This document shows, piece by piece, positions 60,901-64,000 of a stretch of 64,000 bases of DNA (position 1 is its first letter; each line of letters starts with the position of its first letter). The notes beneath the pieces were generated by a model, which ran no database searches, was not told the DNA's origin, and saw only the letters and a list, made by a program, of their open reading frames with translations. The translations under genes and the position numbers were made by a program. The stretch comes from Auxenochlorella pyrenoidosa (lineage: Eukaryota; Chlorophyta; Trebouxiophyceae; Chlorellales; Chlorellaceae), in contig KQ481937.1 of the NCBI GenBank assembly GCA_001430745.1, positions 35,209-99,208 on the forward strand. Direction: 5' to 3'.

Positions 60901-63900
60901 AATCAACGCCGACTCACTCTTGCGAGCTGCCGCTGCCTGTCCTGGCCTTATCCGTACAGATGGGGGGCTGGTGCTGGCTGAGATCTGGAAGGAAGACCTG
61001 CTGGAGGCCGTGATGGAGATAGATGCCGAGCTCAAGGTGGGGCCGGCTTGCACGTAGGGCAGCCGGGCTGCTGGCCGCCAAAAGAGCCGCCACCTTTGCA
61101 GCGGAGATGGTGGCTGCCAGGCAAGCCACTGACTTCTGCTCACTACGGTGCATTCGATGCCAGCTCAACTGTGCTCGGCCCACCCCGGCAGGTGAAAAGC
61201 ATGGATGGAGAGGCAGGCCTGCTAATGGGCCACAGCCGCGAGGCGCTCAAGGGTCAGCCCATCCTGTCGGTGCTCAAGCCGCTGGGTAAGGGGGGTCAGG
61301 GGTGTACTGGCCAGTACACCATGGAGGTGATGGCAGACGGGCAATCTCGCGAGCACATCTTGGCTGCAGCCCGAAAACATCCTGCACTGTCCCTTGCCGA
61401 GCTTTTGCACTGCTTCCTTTGGCCAGCAGAACTCGGTTGACGCCTCCCCTGCCCCCCCGCAAGCAGACTACCGCCTGTCGCACATGGCACGCTGCGAGGA
61501 CTTTCTTGGGATCAAGCGCTCCCAGCTCAAGCACACCGCGGATGCCTCGGTGTCGGAGAAGCAGGCATGGGCCAGGAGGAGGGCCGACGGGGCACGGGGC
61601 GTGGGGGGTGGGCGGGGGGGTGGGGGGGTGTGCCCCAAGGGACCTGTCGCTCCCCTGCGTGCTTGCCCTGCCATCTTAATACCTGCCTCTCTCTGCCTGC
61701 TCCACCCCCGCCACCCTCAGTCTATGGAGGCGCAACACGTAGACGGCAGCAAGGTGGCCGTCCACGTCCAGGTGGGCAGCACAGAGTGCCACCGCGTGGC
61801 CACGCAACGGCTGCCGTGCTCAACGGGCTACAAATGCGCACCCTCGTAGCACTGGCACTCGCCAACGTCCTCATCTTTCTGCAGGGCGCAGACAAGCATG
61901 GCGACGGCAGCAGGTGGATGCTGCGTATAACACCGCAGGCTGTGCAGCCGCAGCAGGCGGCGCGCCCCAGCCTGCTTGAGGTACTGGCCCGCCACACTCA
62001 GCTAGCCGCCAGCCGGAAGCACAGCGCCAGCGACCTGTCAGATGCAGCCGAGGCTGAGGATGACGGGCACAAGCAGTGAGTGCGGGGTTGCAGGCGGGTG
62101 TGAGCTGACCGAGCAAGGAGATGGGACTAAAGCAGCTGCGTGCGCAGCTGTGCACTAGTGCTCACCCTTGGAGATGGGATTCCTGCCAGCGACCAGTTTG
62201 CCTCACGCTGGCAGCTGCATGCTATTCGCCCGCAGGATTGTGGCGGCGCCCAGCGGCGGCGTGGCAAAGAGGGCGGCAAGCGAGGCCTCTGCCTCTGAGC
62301 GGGAGGATGGCACCTCTGTGGGCGATGGCACGTCAGTGGGCGCCAGCGAGGTGGGCAGGGCTGGAGCGCGCCTGTTGGGGCCTGTGGAGCCTGGCTGCTC
62401 CCATGCCTGCTGGCACATTATTCAAGCAGCGCTGTCCTTTATATGGTGCTTGCCGGCTGGCTGACTGCAGGGTGCCGGGGGCTCCAATGACTTCCAGCGC
62501 GCCAAGCGGTGGGTTCTGCTGTTCTGTTTGTTGCTCCTTGCGGCAAAGGGAGCAGAGCTGGAACATGGCAGGCGCCAGCATTGCGTACACTGCAGGTCTT
62601 CTCTGCGCCCGACTCCTCCCGCAGCTTCAAGAAGCTCAACCGCCTGCTCAATTCTCCCAAGGCCCGCATGGTGATCAACGCGCTGCACAAGTGAGACGCA
62701 GCTGATGGTGACTGGCACCGGAGCCCGTGCTGTGGGCACACGTGCTGCGCGCCTCCTGCTGCATGACCACATCCTGTGATCTCTGATCCTTTCGCAGGTA
62801 CTCTTTTGCCATGCTGGCCTGCATGGCTCTCCTGCACGTCATCCTCTTTGCTATGTGAGGGGCTTGACCTGCCTGCCAACCGACCGCTGCTTGCTGCAGA
62901 AGTGGCTAGGCTGGCACTTACAACTCTTCGCGTTGGATGCGTATGCAGTGCATGCAATGCTCTGATGGATGTTCGCCTACCCCGCCCCCTTGTCTGCAGT
63001 ACTTACAGTCACATCCAGCACTTCAACGGGTAGGCCAGCCGGAGCAAGCAGTGGGCCATGCATGTTCGAAGGAGATGACGGCATGGCTGCCTGTCTGTGT
63101 CCTCTCGCTGCCGCTGGTCCCGCTTAGCCAGCCTCGTCTGCCCCTGATCTTTCTTGCCGCAGGTTCATGTCCAATACCATCTACTCTGGTAACTGCCAGC
63201 CAGGCTGGACAGCTGTTCTGAGCTGGCTCAGGCTGCCACCGTGTGGCCATGGTAGGCTGTAGCGCACAGCATTCTCCGACTGCTTTTGCCGCACTCCCCC
63301 ACTGCTGCTCCCCAGGCGAGGCCGGCACCATGACCCAGAAGCTGCTCTACTCTTCTCGCATCAAGATGTCATCGCAGGACTATGGCAACCCCTACAGCTA
63401 CTATGGCCGCAGTGAGAGGACTGCACCCTCAGGGGTTCGATGTCGCAGCGCACTCAGTGTGCAGGCTGCCGTAGCCAGCTTTTTTTCCCCTGCGGACTGG
63501 CAGCTGGACTCCCAGCCCTGTTGCGCGCTTTGGCTGGCCTACGTTGCAACTCTGGCCTGCTTGGTTGCACCTCTGAGCCGACATTCGCTCAGCCTGTGGC
63601 CCCTGCAGATGCCACATCGGCGGCCGAGCTGGCAGAGGAGTTCACGTCTTTTGTGTTGGACAAGGTGCGCTGCAGGGCGTGGGCCGGGAGCTGTGCAGGA
63701 ATGCGCTCAATCGCTCTTCATGCAAAATATGATGCCGTGCCGGCCTGCCAGCTGCAGGCACCTGTGCTGGATGCAAGCTGCGACAGCTTCGCCCCACGGC
63801 ACCCTCACGTGCCCTGCTCGGCGCCCTGCAGGCCGACCTGGTTGACGACCGCGTGAAGTGGGTGTTCATGGGCACAAATCCCAAGAAGCAGGTGCGGCGC

Positions 63901-64000
63901 CAGGGCTGGTGGATCCTGGGTGCAAGCGGATTCATGTTGCTGGCTGGTTCCCTCAAAAGGTCATACCTCACCTGCTCGCGGGGGGCGCGGGGAGGGGGGG
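51998..64000 (+). CDS. TmcB/TmcC-like membrane protein with TPR and PAS regions (3' end outside window)
   Basis: A very intron-rich gene, some 40 exons in 12 kb, running off the right edge. ATG 51998 opens a Ser/Gln-rich start; the first donor is weak, so the first junction is uncertain. Exons at 52300-55440 give about ten hydrophobic spans (VVFYTLTVILVAAFILCVFV, SFFFEVFYISSLGIF, LATIIISCSVSLLAML). Then come TPR/HAT-like helices (LLKHPSSVKLLRAYARFLE, NPWAAQRYYGEAERLE) and PAS units (DDSSDAIVVTNDAG ... WGYSVNELQGKNVSVLMGPP, and GAIVYCNATFESMLGFEPG). A second hydrophobic region starts near 62800 (YSFAMLACMALLHVILF). This order is that of Dictyostelium 'tiny macrocysts' B/C proteins and their many algal homologues. 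A role in sensing signals at a membrane is an inference from the PAS domains. The last exon visible ends at 63891. Confidence 0.82.
55620..57117 (+). other. TPR/HAT-like helical region of the TmcB-like protein
   Basis: Successive short exons encode amphipathic helices, including VVARCARITDQWGERIPEW, RAIIESHTGALKAIRNFWR, LDAAEKRAELTYQ and NPWAAQRYYGEAERLE. Their phases are consistent and no stop interrupts them. This stretch defines the TmcB/TmcC family between its membrane part and the PAS array. Confidence 0.7.
57265..59640 (+). other. PAS-domain region of the TmcB-like protein
   Basis: The first PAS unit is split over exons near 57265-57360, 57514, 57690-57796, 57913-57965 and 58070-58140 (helix NRAIADMY, glycine-rich GKNVSVLMGPP, late strand SFSFPVTMTL). 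A second unit begins near 58995 (ESLGLVSVNPAGAIVYCNAT). More PAS-like fragments follow to about 61800. No flavin-binding LOV cysteine motif (NCRFLQ-like) was seen, so the ligand is unknown. Confidence 0.65.

Noticed and set aside
1..64000. CRISPR arrays, insertion sequences, bacterial operons, transposon ends, tRNA or rRNA genes
   Set aside because: None was seen. The spliced genes and poly(A) signals show a eukaryotic nuclear locus, and the repeats found are short microsatellites or minisatellites. A covariance-model search for small RNAs was not possible here.

Overview
The window is nuclear DNA of a green alga, most likely a trebouxiophyte of the Chlorella/Micractinium kind. The evidence is strong GC bias, genes cut into many short exons by roughly 50-400 bp introns, likely TGTAA polyadenylation signals just past several stop codons, several GC-AG introns, and plant-lineage protein families. 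Gene models were built by hand from acceptor/donor sites, reading phase and protein similarity, so internal junctions are predictions. One 654-bp assembly gap (12870-13523) lies inside a gene.

Layout. 861-11101 (+): a tandem pair of prominin/tweety-like five-span membrane proteins; copy A is clean, copy B carries a 2-nt frame-breaking insertion and four GC-AG introns. 12070-16942 (-): a PP2C protein phosphatase, split by the gap. 18440-23795 (+): CLASP, a TOG-domain microtubule regulator. 24120-36739 (-): a four-domain voltage-gated cation channel of the Cav type. 37858-40597 (-): a three-RRM RNA-binding protein. 41146-41639 (+): a possible small secreted protein. 42081-42751 (-): a 162-residue protein of unknown function. 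43162-45195 (+): a probably plastid NTF2-like plus calycin-like protein. 45769-51329 (+): VPS51, a GARP/EARP tethering subunit. 51998 to the right edge (+): a large TmcB/TmcC-like protein with membrane segments, TPR-like helices and PAS repeats, incomplete here.

The genes do not form a pathway; this is an ordinary gene-dense eukaryotic neighbourhood with divergent and convergent pairs. Membrane signalling is well represented (channel, PP2C, TmcB-like protein), but any functional link would be speculation.

The most notable discovery is in the channel gene. Two adjacent exons of exactly 179 nt (32274-32452 and 32044-32222) encode alternative versions of the S2-S3 part of the domain II voltage sensor. 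Their phases mean exactly one can be used: including both creates an immediate stop, and skipping both shifts the frame. The intron between them is only 51 nt. This is the signature of mutually exclusive alternative splicing in an algal ion channel.
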